Shown: positions 51,256 through 60,252, counted from the stretch's first letter. The stretch is 64,000 bases of DNA from Pseudomonas sp. (GCF_002796985.1 NZ_PEKX01000020.1:535197-599196), one strand, 5' to 3'. Translations and numbers: made by a program. The notes: a model not told the origin generated them from the sequence alone.

Positions 51256-53529
51256 ATGAATCCTCGCCTCAGCGCCCTGCGCATCAGTCTGTTGTACCTG
51301 GCCCTGGGCACCCTCTGGGTGCTGCTCAGTGACCAATGGTTACAAAAGGTGCTCATCGATCCCGCCTCACTGACGCGCTGGATGGAGGTGAAGAGGTACC
51401 TGTTCCTCGGTATCACCTCGCTGCTGCTGTTCTTCCTGCTCTGGCGCCACTTCCGCGCCCAGCATCGCGCGCTGGAAGCCCTGCTTGACCGCGAGCGCCG
51501 CCTGAGCCGCGCCTTCGAAGTGGTCGAGGACGGCATCTGGGACTGGGACCTGGACACCCACCGCGTCCACTATTCCCCCGCCTACGCCGAACTGATCGGC
51601 CTGCCCCACGAGCGCCTGAGCGACGACCTGCTGCTGTGGGAACACCGCCTGCACCCGGACGACCGCGCCGCCGTCGTCGCCGCCCACCAGGACTGCATCG
51701 AAGGCCTGCGCTCGCCGCTGGAATGCGTCTACCGCATCCGCCACAGCGACGGCAGCTACCGCTGGGTGCGCAGCAGTGGCCGGGTCAGCCGCGACGAGAG
51801 CGGCCGGCCGCTGCGCCTGACAGGCGTCAGCCGCGATATCACCCGCCAGCGCAACAACGAAGACCATCTGCGCCAGGCCGCCGCCGTGTTCGAGGCGACC
51901 CAGGAAGGCCTGCTGGTGACCGATGCACGCGGCGTGATCGTGCACACCAACCCGTCCTTCTCGCGCATCACCGGCTACAGCGCCGAGGACGTGCTCGGCG
52001 GCCAGCCGTCGCTGCTCAAGTCCGGTCGCCAGGACGATGCCTTCTACCAGCGCATGTGGACGGCCCTGCAGGATCAGGACGTGTGGAGCGGCGAAATCTG
52101 GAACCGCCGCAAGAGCGGCGAGGTGTACCCGCAGTGGCAGCACATTCGTGCGGTGCGCAATGACGAGGGCGAACTGACCCATTATGTGGCGGTGTTCTCC
52201 GACCTCAGCAGCCTCAAGCGCTCGCAGCACGAACTCGACTTCCTCGCCCACCACGACCCGCTCACCGGCCTGCCCAATCGCCTGCTGCTGCGCGAACGCA
52301 TCGATCAGGCGCTGGCCCGCGCCGAGCGCGAACAGGGCGGCGGCGCGCTGCTGAGCATCGACCTCGACCACTTCAAGCACATCAACGACAGCCTCGGCCA
52401 CAACATCGGCGACCTGCTGATCCGCGCCGTGGCCGAGCGCCTGGAGAACTGCCTGGACGAACGCTGCTGCCTGGCGCGGTTGGGCGGTGACGAATTCGCC
52501 GTGGTCCTCGAGAGCCAGCAGCCGCACCACGCCAGCAGCCTCGCCCAGCGCCTGCTGGAAGCGATGAGCGCGCCCTTCGAGGTCAACGGGCAGGTTATCT
52601 ATATCTCGGTGAGCCTGGGCGTCAGCCTGTTCCCCGAGGACGCGCGCAATGTCGACCACCTGCTGCAGCACGCCGACGCCGCGCTGTTCCAGGCCAAGGC
52701 CAGCGGGCGCAACCTCTACGCCTTCTATACCCCCGAACTCACCGCCCGCGCGCGCTCCCATGTGCAGGTGGAGTCGGCGCTGCGCCATGCGCTGGACCAC
52801 GACGAACTGCGCCTGTACTTCCAGCCGGTGCACGACCTGGCCAGCGGCCGCATGGTCGGGGTCGAGTCGCTGGTGCGCTGGCAGCATCCGCAAAAGGGGC
52901 TGATCGCGCCCAGCGGGTTCATCCCGGTGGCCGAGGAAAGCGGCCTGATCACCGCCATCGACGCCTGGGTGCTGGAGCAGGCCTGCCGGCAGATGCGCCA
53001 GTGGCTCGACGCGGGCGTCGGCCTGGACTTCATCGCGGTCAACGTCTCCAGCCGGCTGTTCGGCCGCGGCGGCCTGGAGGAGCGTGTGGCCCTGGCCCTG
53101 GAGCAGAGCGGCCTGGAGCCGCATCACCTGGAGCTGGAAATCACCGAAAGTGCGGTGATGGAAAACTTCGACCAGGCCCTGGAGCTGCTCTGCCAGCTGC
53201 GCCTGCTGGGGGTGCACCTGGCCATCGACGACTTCGGCACCGGCTACTCCTCACTGATGCGCCTCAAGCGCATGCCGGTGCACAAGCTGAAGATCGACCA
53301 GGGCTTCGTCGCCGGCCTGCCGGACGAATCCGAGGACGCCGCCATCGCCTGCGCGGTGATCGCCCTGGGCCAGAGCATGGGCCTGCAGGTGGTCGCCGAG
53401 GGCATCGAGCGGCCCGACCAGGCCGCCTTCCTCCTCACCCACGCCTGCAACTTCGGCCAGGGTTACTGGTACGGCGCCCCGCAGCCGGCCAGCGCTCTGC
53501 TGCCGCAACTGCCACGCGACACCGCCTGA
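51256..53529 (+). CDS. PAS-PAS-GGDEF-EAL cyclic-di-GMP signalling protein
   Basis: 757-aa inner-membrane protein with two N-terminal helices (residues about 7-24 and 46-65), two PAS/PAC domains (about 85-205 and 210-325), GGDEF (about 335-490) and EAL (about 505-750). The GGDEF signature RLGGDEFAVVLE is intact but no RxxD inhibitory site precedes it. The EAL domain has GVESLVRWQHP (ESL variant), ELEITES, IDDFGTGYSSL, KIDQGF and EGIE, all expected for phosphodiesterase activity. The start at 51256 is chosen because the membrane segment begins there. It corresponds to recalled PAO1 PA0285. Confidence 0.92.
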   Translation: MNPRLSALRISLLYLALGTLWVLLSDQWLQKVLIDPASLTRWMEVKRYLFLGITSLLLFFLLWRHFRAQHRALEALLDRERRLSRAFEVVEDGIWDWDLDTHRVHYSPAYAELIGLPHERLSDDLLLWEHRLHPDDRAAVVAAHQDCIEGLRSPLECVYRIRHSDGSYRWVRSSGRVSRDESGRPLRLTGVSRDITRQRNNEDHLRQAAAVFEATQEGLLVTDARGVIVHTNPSFSRITGYSAEDVLGGQPSLLKSGRQDDAFYQRMWTALQDQDVWSGEIWNRRKSGEVYPQWQHIRAVRNDEGELTHYVAVFSDLSSLKRSQHELDFLAHHDPLTGLPNRLLLRERIDQALARAEREQGGGALLSIDLDHFKHINDSLGHNIGDLLIRAVAERLENCLDERCCLARLGGDEFAVVLESQQPHHASSLAQRLLEAMSAPFEVNGQVIYISVSLGVSLFPEDARNVDHLLQHADAALFQAKASGRNLYAFYTPELTARARSHVQVESALRHALDHDELRLYFQPVHDLASGRMVGVESLVRWQHPQKGLIAPSGFIPVAEESGLITAIDAWVLEQACRQMRQWLDAGVGLDFIAVNVSSRLFGRGGLEERVALALEQSGLEPHHLELEITESAVMENFDQALELLCQLRLLGVHLAIDDFGTGYSSLMRLKRMPVHKLKIDQGFVAGLPDESEDAAIACAVIALGQSMGLQVVAEGIERPDQAAFLLTHACNFGQGYWYGAPQPASALLPQLPRDTA

Positions 53530-53550
53530 CATCGCTCTAAAACTTTTGGG

Positions 53551-53590
53551 TATATAAAAATTCTTAAACAGTATTTTTAAGAATATTCAG
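53551..53590 (+). promoter_or_regulatory. AT-rich palindrome upstream of the sulfate-starvation operon
   Basis: ATTCTTAAA (53560-53568) and TTTAAGAAT (53576-53584) form a perfect inverted repeat in an AT-rich block about 85 bp before oscA. The position and composition fit a CysB-type activator site for sulfur-limitation control; this is inferred from the genes, not from a matched consensus. Confidence 0.5.
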
Positions 53591-53668
53591 CTCCTGCCTA
53601 AGATGCGCTCACACCGCACGCGCCGTTGGTGAATCGGCCGGTGGTCAACCCATTAGGAGCTGATACCC

Positions 53669-53851
53669 ATGAGCGCAACCCTCCGTAGCCTGGACGGCCA
53701 GGACGAAGCCAACATCCTGCGCGAAGTGCAGAGCGCCCTGCGTGGCCTGCGTTTCGGCGCCGTCGAGATCACCGTGCACAACGGCCAGGTGGTGCAGATC
53801 GAGCGCAAGGAAAAATTCCGCCTGCAACAGACTCCCGGCAAACCTGCCTGA
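53669..53851 (+). CDS. oscA: OscA-like DUF2292 small protein
   Basis: 60-aa protein of the DUF2292/YezD type (EANILREVQSALRGLRFGAVEITVHNGQVVQIERKEKFRL). AGGAG lies just upstream of the ATG at 53669. OscA was described in Pseudomonas as a small protein next to sbp needed for organosulfur use under sulfur starvation and chromate stress (recalled). It is first in the oscA-sbp-cysTWA operon. Its molecular function is unknown. Confidence 0.85.
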   Translation: MSATLRSLDGQDEANILREVQSALRGLRFGAVEITVHNGQVVQIERKEKFRLQQTPGKPA

Positions 53852-53887
53852 GCCCGAGCGGACCGACTGGACACCCGGAGCGTCGCC

Positions 53888-53941
53888 ATGACCGAACTGC
53901 CCCACCGGTACTGCAGCTGTCAGCCGCGAATGCGTGGCTGA
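53888..53941 (+). CDS. Possible short Cys-containing leader peptide overlapping a hairpin, oscA-sbp gap
   Basis: A 17-codon frame MTELPHRYCSCQPRMRG starts at 53888 with GGAG 7 nt upstream. The DNA of its second half forms the hairpin TGTCAGCC...GGCTGACA (about 53918-53943) that ends at its stop. Two Cys codons near the stem base in a sulfur operon recall amino-acid leader peptides, but there is no U-run, so it may be an RNA stability hairpin with a chance reading frame. Confidence 0.3.
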   Translation: MTELPHRYCSCQPRMRG

Positions 53942-54008
53942 CAACGCCCCTCCCCCGAAAGACCCTGCCCAACAAACATAAAGAACTGCATTTTTTCAGG
54001 AGCTGCAC

Positions 54009-55007
54009 ATGTCCATCCGCCGTTTCGCCCTGGCCGCACTGGCCAGCGCCTTGATCGCAGGCCCCGTATCCGCCGCGACCCAACTGCTCAACGTTTCCTA
54101 CGACCCGACCCGCGAGCTGTACCAGGCCTACAACGCCGCCTTCATCAAGCACTGGAAGGCCCAGGGCGGTGACGACCTCACCGTGCAGCAATCCCACGGT
54201 GGCTCGGGCAAACAGGCCCGCGCCGTGATCGACGGCCTGAAGGCCGACGTGGTGACCCTGGCCCTGGCCGGCGACATCGACGAACTGAACAAGCTGGGCA
54301 AGCTGCTGCCCGCCGACTGGCAGGCCCGCCTGCCCGACAACAGCACCCCCTACACCTCGACCATCGTGTTCCTGGTGCGCAAGGGCAACCCCAAGGGCAT
54401 CAAGGACTGGGGCGACCTGACCCAGCAGGGCGTGGAAGTCATCACCCCGAACCCGAAGACCTCCGGCGGCGCCCGCTGGAACTTCCTCGCCGCCTGGGCC
54501 TGGGCGAAGAAGGAATACGGCAGCGACGAGAAGGCCCAGGAATACGTGAAGAACCTGTACAAGCACGTGCCGGTTCTGGACACTGGCGCCCGCGGATCGA
54601 CCATCACCTTCGTCAACAACAACATCGGCGATGTGCTGCTGGCGTGGGAGAACGAAGCCTTCCTGGCCAAGAAGGAACAGGGCGGCGAGAACTTCGAGAT
54701 CGTCGTGCCGTCCGTGTCCATCCTCGCCGAGCCGCCGGTGGCCGTGGTCGACAAGACCGTCGACAAGAAAGGCACCCGCAAGGTCGCCGAGGAATACCTG
54801 AAGTACCTGTACAGCGAAGAAGGCCAGCGCATCGCCGCGCAGAACTTCTACCGTCCGCGTAATGCCAAGGTCGCCGCCGAGTTCGCCAACCAGTTCCCGA
54901 CACTCAACCTGGTGACCATCGACAAGGACTTCGGCGGCTGGAAAGTCGCGCAGCCCAAGTTCTTCAACGACGGCGGCATCTTCGACAAGATCTACCAGGC
55001 GCAGTGA
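54009..55007 (+). CDS. sbp: Periplasmic sulfate-binding protein Sbp
   Basis: 332-aa ABC-transporter binding protein with signal peptide (FALAALASALIAGPVSAA) and the family start LLNVSYDPTRELYQAYN. Conserved segments include SHGGSGKQARAVIDGLKADVV, WNFLAAWAW and NNNIGDVLLAWENEA (sulfate-coordinating region). It delivers sulfate, and possibly thiosulfate, to CysTWA. AGGAGC is 6-7 nt before the ATG. A GC-rich hairpin follows its stop, consistent with higher sbp mRNA levels than the permease genes. Confidence 0.95.
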   Translation: MSIRRFALAALASALIAGPVSAATQLLNVSYDPTRELYQAYNAAFIKHWKAQGGDDLTVQQSHGGSGKQARAVIDGLKADVVTLALAGDIDELNKLGKLLPADWQARLPDNSTPYTSTIVFLVRKGNPKGIKDWGDLTQQGVEVITPNPKTSGGARWNFLAAWAWAKKEYGSDEKAQEYVKNLYKHVPVLDTGARGSTITFVNNNIGDVLLAWENEAFLAKKEQGGENFEIVVPSVSILAEPPVAVVDKTVDKKGTRKVAEEYLKYLYSEEGQRIAAQNFYRPRNAKVAAEFANQFPTLNLVTIDKDFGGWKVAQPKFFNDGGIFDKIYQAQ

Positions 55008-55016
55008 TGCGCCACC

Positions 55017-55039
55017 CGCCCGGCCTCGCGCCGGGCGGC
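55017..55039 (+). other. Intercistronic hairpin between sbp and cysT
   Basis: CCGCCCGGC (55017-55025) pairs with GCCGGGCGG (55031-55039), loop 5 nt, no U-run. It may act as a partial terminator or 3' mRNA stabiliser, separating the abundant binding protein from the permease genes. Confidence 0.6.
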
Positions 55040-55130
55040 CCGCTCCACGCAGGCCGGTGCACAGCCCGCGTGGAAGGAAAACCCCCGCCCCATGGCGAGG
55101 GCTCAACGCGTTAACGAGAAAGGACAGACA

Positions 55131-55949
55131 ATGTCGCGACGCATCTCCCCGGTCATACCCGGCTTCGGGCTGACTCTGGGCTACACCCTGGTGTATCTCA
55201 GCCTGTTGGTGCTGATTCCGCTGGGGGCCATGTTCCTCAAGACGACCCAGCTTTCCTGGGATCAGTTCTGGACCATCATCACCGCGCCGCGCGTGATCGC
55301 CGCGCTCAAGCTGAGCTTCGGCACCGCGCTGATCGCCGCCCTGATCAACGGCGTGATCGGCACCCTGCTGGCCTGGGTGCTGGTGCGCTACCGCTTCCCG
55401 GGGCGCAAGATCATCGACGCAATGATCGACCTGCCCTTCGCCCTGCCCACCGCCGTGGCCGGTATCGCGCTGACCGCGCTGTACGCGCCCAACGGCCTGG
55501 TCGGCCGCTTCGCCACCGAGATCGGCCTGAAGATCGCCTACACCCCGCTGGGCATCACCCTGGCGCTGACCTTCGTGGTCCTGCCGTTCGTGGTCCGGAC
55601 CATGCAGCCGGTGCTCGCGGACATCCCGCGAGAGGTCGAGGAAGCCGCCGCCTGCCTGGGCGCCAAGCCGCTGCAAGTGTTCCGCTACGTCCTCCTGCCC
55701 GCACTGCTGCCGGCCTGGTTGACCGGCTTCGCCCTGGCCTTCGCCCGCGGCGTCGGCGAGTACGGCTCGGTGATTTTCATTGCCGGCAACATGCCGATGA
55801 AAACCGAAATCCTGCCGCTGCTGATCATGGTCAAGCTGGACCAGTACGACTACACCGGCGCCACCGCCATCGGCGTGCTGATGCTGGTCGTCGCCTTCGT
55901 CCTGCTGCTGTTGATCAACCTGCTGCAACGCCGCATCGAAACGCCTTGA
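55131..55949 (+). CDS. cysT: Sulfate ABC transporter permease CysT
   Basis: 272-aa inner-membrane permease with six predicted helices and the EAA-type cytoplasmic loop EEAAACLGAKPLQVFRYVLLPALLPA that contacts CysA. I chose the ATG at 55131 (MSRRISPVIPGFGLTLGYTL), preceded by AAAGGACAG; the frame is open to 55092. Partner of CysW, 10 bp upstream of it. Confidence 0.94.
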   Translation: MSRRISPVIPGFGLTLGYTLVYLSLLVLIPLGAMFLKTTQLSWDQFWTIITAPRVIAALKLSFGTALIAALINGVIGTLLAWVLVRYRFPGRKIIDAMIDLPFALPTAVAGIALTALYAPNGLVGRFATEIGLKIAYTPLGITLALTFVVLPFVVRTMQPVLADIPREVEEAAACLGAKPLQVFRYVLLPALLPAWLTGFALAFARGVGEYGSVIFIAGNMPMKTEILPLLIMVKLDQYDYTGATAIGVLMLVVAFVLLLLINLLQRRIETP

Positions 55950-55959
55950 GGAGCGCGCC

Positions 55960-56832
55960 ATGAGTACCGCAAGCCTTTCCGCCGCGGCCGCTGCCAACGC
56001 TGCTCGCCGGGGTAATGTCTGGGGCCGCCGCGCCCTGATCGCGCTGGCCTGGCTGGCCTTCGCCGTGTTCCTGCTGCTGCCGCTGTTCGTGGTGCTGAGC
56101 GAGGCGCTGAAGCAGGGCTTCGGCACCTTCTTCGAAGCCATCCTGGAACCCGACGCGCTGGCCGCACTGAAGCTGACGCTGATCGCCGTGGGCATCTCGG
56201 TGCCGCTGAACCTGGTGTTCGGCGTCGCCGCCGCCTGGTGCGTGACCAAGTTCGAGTTCCCCGGCAAGAGCATCCTGGTGACCCTGATCGACCTGCCGTT
56301 CTCGGTCTCGCCGGTAATCGCCGGCCTGATCTACGTACTGCTGTTCGGCGCCCAGGGCTACTTCGGCGAGTGGCTGTCGGACCGCGACATCCAGATCGTC
56401 TTCGCCGTGCCCGGCATCGTCCTGGCGACTATCTTTGTCACCTTCCCCTTCGTCGCCCGTGAACTGATCCCGCTGATGCAGGAACAGGGCACCCAGGAGG
56501 AAGAGGCCGCACGCCTGCTCGGCGCCAACGGCTGGCAGATGTTCTGGCACGTGACCCTGCCGAACATCAAATGGGGCCTGATCTACGGCGTGGTGCTGTG
56601 CACCGCGCGGGCCATGGGCGAGTTCGGCGCCGTATCGGTGGTCTCCGGGCACATCCGCGGCGTCACCAACACCCTGCCGCTGCACGTCGAAATCCTCTAC
56701 AACGAATACAACCACGTCGCCGCTTTCAGCATCGCCACCCTGCTGCTGCTGATGGCCTTGGTCATCCTGCTGCTCAAGCAGTGGAGCGAGTCGCGCCTGT
56801 CCCGCAGCAAAGTCAAAGCTGACGATGAATAA
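55960..56832 (+). CDS. cysW: Sulfate ABC transporter permease CysW
   Basis: 290-aa second permease subunit with six helices and the EAA loop EEEAARLLGANGWQMFWHVTLP. AGGAG lies before the ATG at 55960. It is followed after 14 bp by cysA. Together with CysT it forms the membrane channel for sulfate. Confidence 0.94.
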   Translation: MSTASLSAAAAANAARRGNVWGRRALIALAWLAFAVFLLLPLFVVLSEALKQGFGTFFEAILEPDALAALKLTLIAVGISVPLNLVFGVAAAWCVTKFEFPGKSILVTLIDLPFSVSPVIAGLIYVLLFGAQGYFGEWLSDRDIQIVFAVPGIVLATIFVTFPFVARELIPLMQEQGTQEEEAARLLGANGWQMFWHVTLPNIKWGLIYGVVLCTARAMGEFGAVSVVSGHIRGVTNTLPLHVEILYNEYNHVAAFSIATLLLLMALVILLLKQWSESRLSRSKVKADDE

Positions 56833-56846
56833 GTGAGAGCCACGCC

Positions 56847-57836
56847 ATGAGCATCGAGATCCGTAACGTCAGCAAGAACTTCAACGCCTTCAAGGCGCTG
56901 AACGACATCAACCTCGACATCCACAGCGGCGAACTGGTCGCCCTGCTCGGCCCGTCCGGCTGCGGCAAGACCACCCTGCTGCGCATCATTGCCGGCCTGG
57001 AAACCCCGGACGCGGGCAACATCGTGTTCCACGGCGAAGACGTCTCGCAGCACGACGTGCGCGATCGCAACGTCGGCTTCGTGTTCCAGCACTACGCGCT
57101 GTTCCGCCACATGACGGTGTTCGACAACGTCGCCTTCGGCCTGCGCATGAAGCCGAAGAAGGAGCGCCCGAGCGAAGCGCGGATCGCCGAGAAGGTCCAC
57201 GAACTGCTCAACATGGTGCAGCTGGACTGGCTGTCCGACCGCTACCCCGAACAGCTCTCCGGTGGTCAGCGCCAGCGTATTGCCCTGGCCCGAGCACTGG
57301 CGGTCGAGCCGAAGATCCTGCTGCTCGACGAACCCTTCGGCGCCCTCGACGCCAAGGTACGCAAGGAGCTGCGCCGCTGGCTGGCGCGCCTGCACGAGGA
57401 GATCAACCTGACCTCCGTGTTCGTCACCCACGACCAGGAAGAAGCGATGGAAGTCGCCGACCGCATCGTGGTGATGAACAAGGGCGTGATCGAGCAGATC
57501 GGCTCGCCGGGCGAGGTCTACGAGAACCCGGCCAGCGACTTCGTCTACCACTTCCTCGGCGACTCCAACCGCCTGCACATCGGCGGCGACGAGCACGTGC
57601 TGTTCCGCCCGCACGAGGTTTCGCTGTCGCGCTCCGAAGTGGCTGAACACCGCGCCGCCGAAGTCCGCGACATCCGCCCGCTGGGCGCGATTACCCGCGT
57701 GACCCTCAAGGTCGACGGCCAGGACGAGCTGATCGAGGCCGAAGTGGTGAAGGACCACGACAGCCTGACCGGCCTCGCCCGTGGCGAGACGCTGTACTTC
57801 AAGCCGAAGGCCTATCAGCCGGTGGCGAATATCTGA
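56847..57836 (+). CDS. cysA: Sulfate ABC transporter ATP-binding protein CysA
   Basis: 329-aa ATPase. Walker A is GPSGCGKTT, the Q-loop FVFQHYALFRHM, the ABC signature LSGGQRQR, Walker B ILLLDEPFGALDAK and the switch His is in VTHDQEEA. The C-terminal TOBE-like domain spans residues about 240-329. Last gene of the sulfate operon. Confidence 0.95.
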   Translation: MSIEIRNVSKNFNAFKALNDINLDIHSGELVALLGPSGCGKTTLLRIIAGLETPDAGNIVFHGEDVSQHDVRDRNVGFVFQHYALFRHMTVFDNVAFGLRMKPKKERPSEARIAEKVHELLNMVQLDWLSDRYPEQLSGGQRQRIALARALAVEPKILLLDEPFGALDAKVRKELRRWLARLHEEINLTSVFVTHDQEEAMEVADRIVVMNKGVIEQIGSPGEVYENPASDFVYHFLGDSNRLHIGGDEHVLFRPHEVSLSRSEVAEHRAAEVRDIRPLGAITRVTLKVDGQDELIEAEVVKDHDSLTGLARGETLYFKPKAYQPVANI

Positions 57837-57854
57837 TCGGGCGCGACGCTTTTC

Positions 57855-57922
57855 GTAGGAGCGAGCTTGCTCGCGAACCCGGCCCCGCAGCGGGGGTTGT
57901 TCGCGAGCAAGCTCGCTCCTAC
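57855..57922. repeat. Inverted pair of REP elements after cysA
   Basis: GTAGGAGCGAGCTTGCTCGC (from 57855) and its reverse complement ending at 57922 face each other around a GC-rich centre, forming a large cruciform or RNA hairpin. This is the common Pseudomonas REP sequence. It probably also ends or stabilises the cys operon transcript. Confidence 0.9.
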
Positions 57923-57996
57923 AAAAGCCACCCGTGCTTTCCCCTGACTTCCAAACCCTCGTATCCTGCAGACCTTGCTTTCAACAAGGCCCGGCC

Positions 57997-58746
57997 ATGT
58001 TCGACGCCCTTCCCCAGCACCTCGAACTGATCGTCCTCACCTTCCTCCTCGCCGGCCTGGTGAAAGGCGTGGTGGGCCTCGGCCTGCCCACCGTCGCCGT
58101 CGGGCTGCTCGGGCTGGTGATGCCGCCCATGCAAGCGGCTGCCATTCTCGTCGTCCCCTCCACCGTCACCAACGTCTGGCAGCTCGCCGCCGGGCCGCGC
58201 TTCCTCGGGCTGCTCAAGCGGCTGTGGGGAATGCTCATCGGCATCGTCGTCGGCACACTGGCCGTGGGCTGGTGGCTGGCTGGGGAAAACTGGCCGGCGG
58301 CCACGCCGCTGCTGGGCGTGGCGCTGATCCTCTATGCGCTGCTGGGGCTATCGAACAAACGCTTCAGCGTGGCCCCGCGGCATGAGCGCTGGCTATCGCC
58401 GCTGATCGGCGTGATCACCGGCGGCGTTACCGCCGTGACCGGCGTCTTCGTGATTCCCGCCGTGCCTTTCCTGCAGGCCCTGGGCCTGGAGAAAGACGAC
58501 CTGGTGCAGGCGCTGGGGCTGTCCTTCACCGTCTCGACGCTGGCCCTGGCGATCACTCTCAGTCAGCACGGCTCGCTGCTGCAGGCGGACGTGCTCGGCC
58601 TGTCACTGCTAGCGCTGTTACCGGCACTGGCAGGCATGTACCTGGGCACCTGGCTGCGCTCGCGGATCAGCCCGCTGGCGTTCCGCCGCTGTTTCTTCGG
58701 CGGGCTGTTGCTACTCGGTGCGGACCTGGCGATACGCGGTTTTTGA
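57997..58746 (+). CDS. TauE/SafE-family membrane permease
   Basis: 249-aa polytopic protein of the TauE/SafE (TSUP) family, with about eight helices and two related halves (GLVKGVVGLGLPTVAVGLLGL and GVITGGVTAVTGVFVIPAVPFL). The family exports sulfite, sulfoacetate or related anions, or imports organic acids. The location after the sulfate operon hints at sulfur anions, but REP elements separate them. The ATG at 57997 is chosen at the start of the hydrophobic domain. Confidence 0.88.
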   Translation: MFDALPQHLELIVLTFLLAGLVKGVVGLGLPTVAVGLLGLVMPPMQAAAILVVPSTVTNVWQLAAGPRFLGLLKRLWGMLIGIVVGTLAVGWWLAGENWPAATPLLGVALILYALLGLSNKRFSVAPRHERWLSPLIGVITGGVTAVTGVFVIPAVPFLQALGLEKDDLVQALGLSFTVSTLALAITLSQHGSLLQADVLGLSLLALLPALAGMYLGTWLRSRISPLAFRRCFFGGLLLLGADLAIRGF

Positions 58747-58768
58747 AGCCTACGCCGAGCTGCTTTTC

Positions 58769-58792
58769 GTAGGAGCGAGCTTGCTCGCGAAC
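58769..58792. repeat. Single REP element
   Basis: GTAGGAGCGAGCTTGCTCGC followed by GAAC, the same REP unit as at 57855, in the 107-bp gap between the convergent permease and TetR genes. Confidence 0.88.
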
Positions 58793-58853
58793 CTGGCCCC
58801 GCAGGCCGTAGGCGTTATGCGCCCTACGAGTTCGCAGCCAGCGGAGCTGCACC

Positions 58854-59417
58854 TCACTGCTCGTCGAGATGCCGCAGGAGGAAGTCCCGGCTCGATTCGA
58901 TGATCGCCTTCTGGGTCTTCTCGCTGGCAACCATCCGCGCCACCACCAGCGCGCCGACACATTGCGCCAGCAACGCCCAGGCGTCTTCCGGCGAACCCAG
59001 CGCCTCGCCCCAGGCCTGCTGCAACTCCAGCAGCGCATCCTCGGCGCTCTGCCGCACGGATTCATCGGCGCGGGCGATCTCCGCGCCCAGCGCCGGAATC
59101 GCGCAGCCGGCGCCGGCATCCTGCACATGGCTGACGCTCAGGTAGCGCTTCAGGCCGCGCTCCAGGCGCGCACGGTCGAGCACCTTGCCCTTGGCGGCGA
59201 GGCGCTCGACGCTCTGCTGCAACTCGCGTTCGACGATGGCGGCGAACAGTTCATCCTTCGAACCGAAGTGGTTGTAGAACGCCCCACCGGACAAGCCCAC
59301 CGCCTTCATCAGCCCGTCCACACCGGAAGTGGCGAAGCCGCCCTGCTTGGCGAGCGCGCCGCTGCTGTCGAGCAGGCGCTGGCGGGTTTCTTCCTTGTGG
59401 GTGGCTGAGTAGCGCAT
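58854..59417 (-). CDS. TetR-family transcriptional regulator
   Basis: 187-aa TetR regulator. Its HTH is FATSGVDGLMKAVGLSGGAFYNHFGSKDELF, and the C-terminal domain resembles the group with a conserved Cys (GAGCAIPALGAEIARAD). It is divergent from the SDR gene at 59524, with a tandem operator in the 106-bp gap, so it probably represses the SDR/isomerase genes and itself. Effector unknown. Confidence 0.9.
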   Translation of the reverse strand: MRYSATHKEETRQRLLDSSGALAKQGGFATSGVDGLMKAVGLSGGAFYNHFGSKDELFAAIVERELQQSVERLAAKGKVLDRARLERGLKRYLSVSHVQDAGAGCAIPALGAEIARADESVRQSAEDALLELQQAWGEALGSPEDAWALLAQCVGALVVARMVASEKTQKAIIESSRDFLLRHLDEQ

Positions 59418-59463
59418 CGGGGCGACTCCGGCGAAGCGGTTGACGATGCTGCACAGATTAACA

Positions 59464-59493
59464 TAACGTTCGTTTACCTAACGACCGTTTACC
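59464..59493. promoter_or_regulatory. Tandem TetR operator-like repeats
   Basis: Two adjacent 15-bp direct repeats, TAACGTTCGTTTACC (59464-59478) and TAACGACCGTTTACC (59479-59493). Each contains an inverted AACG-NN-CGTT core. They lie in the divergent promoter of the TetR gene and the SDR gene. Confidence 0.65.
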
Positions 59494-59523
59494 CAATTTC
59501 GCGCAACCGCAGAGGAAACGAGC

Positions 59524-60252
59524 ATGTCGAACAAGAAAGTCGTCCTGGTCATCGGCGCCGGCGATGCCACCGGCGGCGCCATCGCCCGCCGCTTCGCCCG
59601 TGAAGGCTATGTCGCCTGCGTCACCCGGCGCTCGGCGGACAAGCTGCAGCCGCTGGTGGATCAGATCCGCGCCGAAGGCGGCGAAGCCCACGGTTTCGCC
59701 TCCGATGCGCGCAAGGAAGAGGCGGTGATCGAGCTGGTGGAAACCATCGAGCGCGACATCGGCCCCATCGAAGCCTTCGTCTTCAACATCGGCGCCAACG
59801 TGCCCTGCAGCATCCTCGAAGAGACCGCGCGCAAGTACTTCAAGATCTGGGAAATGGCCTGCTTCTCCGGCTTCCTCACCGGCCGCGAGGTGGCCAAGCG
59901 CATGGTCAAACGCCAGCGCGGGACCCTCCTCTTCACCGGCGCCACCGCCGGCCTGCGCGGCGCTTCCGGCTTCGCCGCCTTCGCCGGGGCCAAGCACGGC
60001 ATCCGCGCGCTGGCCCAGAGCATGGCCCGCGAGCTGGGGCCGATGGGCCTGCACGTCGGCCACGTAGTGGTGGACGGCGCCATCGACACCGAATTCATCC
60101 GCGAGACCTTCCCCGAACGCTACGCATTGAAGGACCAGGACGGCATCCTCGACCCCGAGCATATCGCCGACAGTTACTGGTACCTGCACTCGCAGCCACG
60201 CGATGCCTGGACCTTCGAACTCGACCTGCGCCCCTGGATCGAGCGCTGGTAA
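59524..60252 (+). CDS. Short-chain dehydrogenase/reductase with Phe in place of the catalytic Tyr
   Basis: 242-aa SDR-fold protein. The nucleotide-binding motif is VLVIGAGDATGGAIARRF, and FVFNIGANVP replaces the usual NNAG segment. The YxxxK motif reads FAAFAGAKHG, so the Lys is kept but the catalytic Tyr position is Phe (codon TTC near 59979). It may be a binding or atypical reductase member; a subgroup with this variant is common in Pseudomonas from memory. Probable operon with the next gene, under the divergent TetR regulator. Confidence 0.85.
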   Translation: MSNKKVVLVIGAGDATGGAIARRFAREGYVACVTRRSADKLQPLVDQIRAEGGEAHGFASDARKEEAVIELVETIERDIGPIEAFVFNIGANVPCSILEETARKYFKIWEMACFSGFLTGREVAKRMVKRQRGTLLFTGATAGLRGASGFAAFAGAKHGIRALAQSMARELGPMGLHVGHVVVDGAIDTEFIRETFPERYALKDQDGILDPEHIADSYWYLHSQPRDAWTFELDLRPWIERW

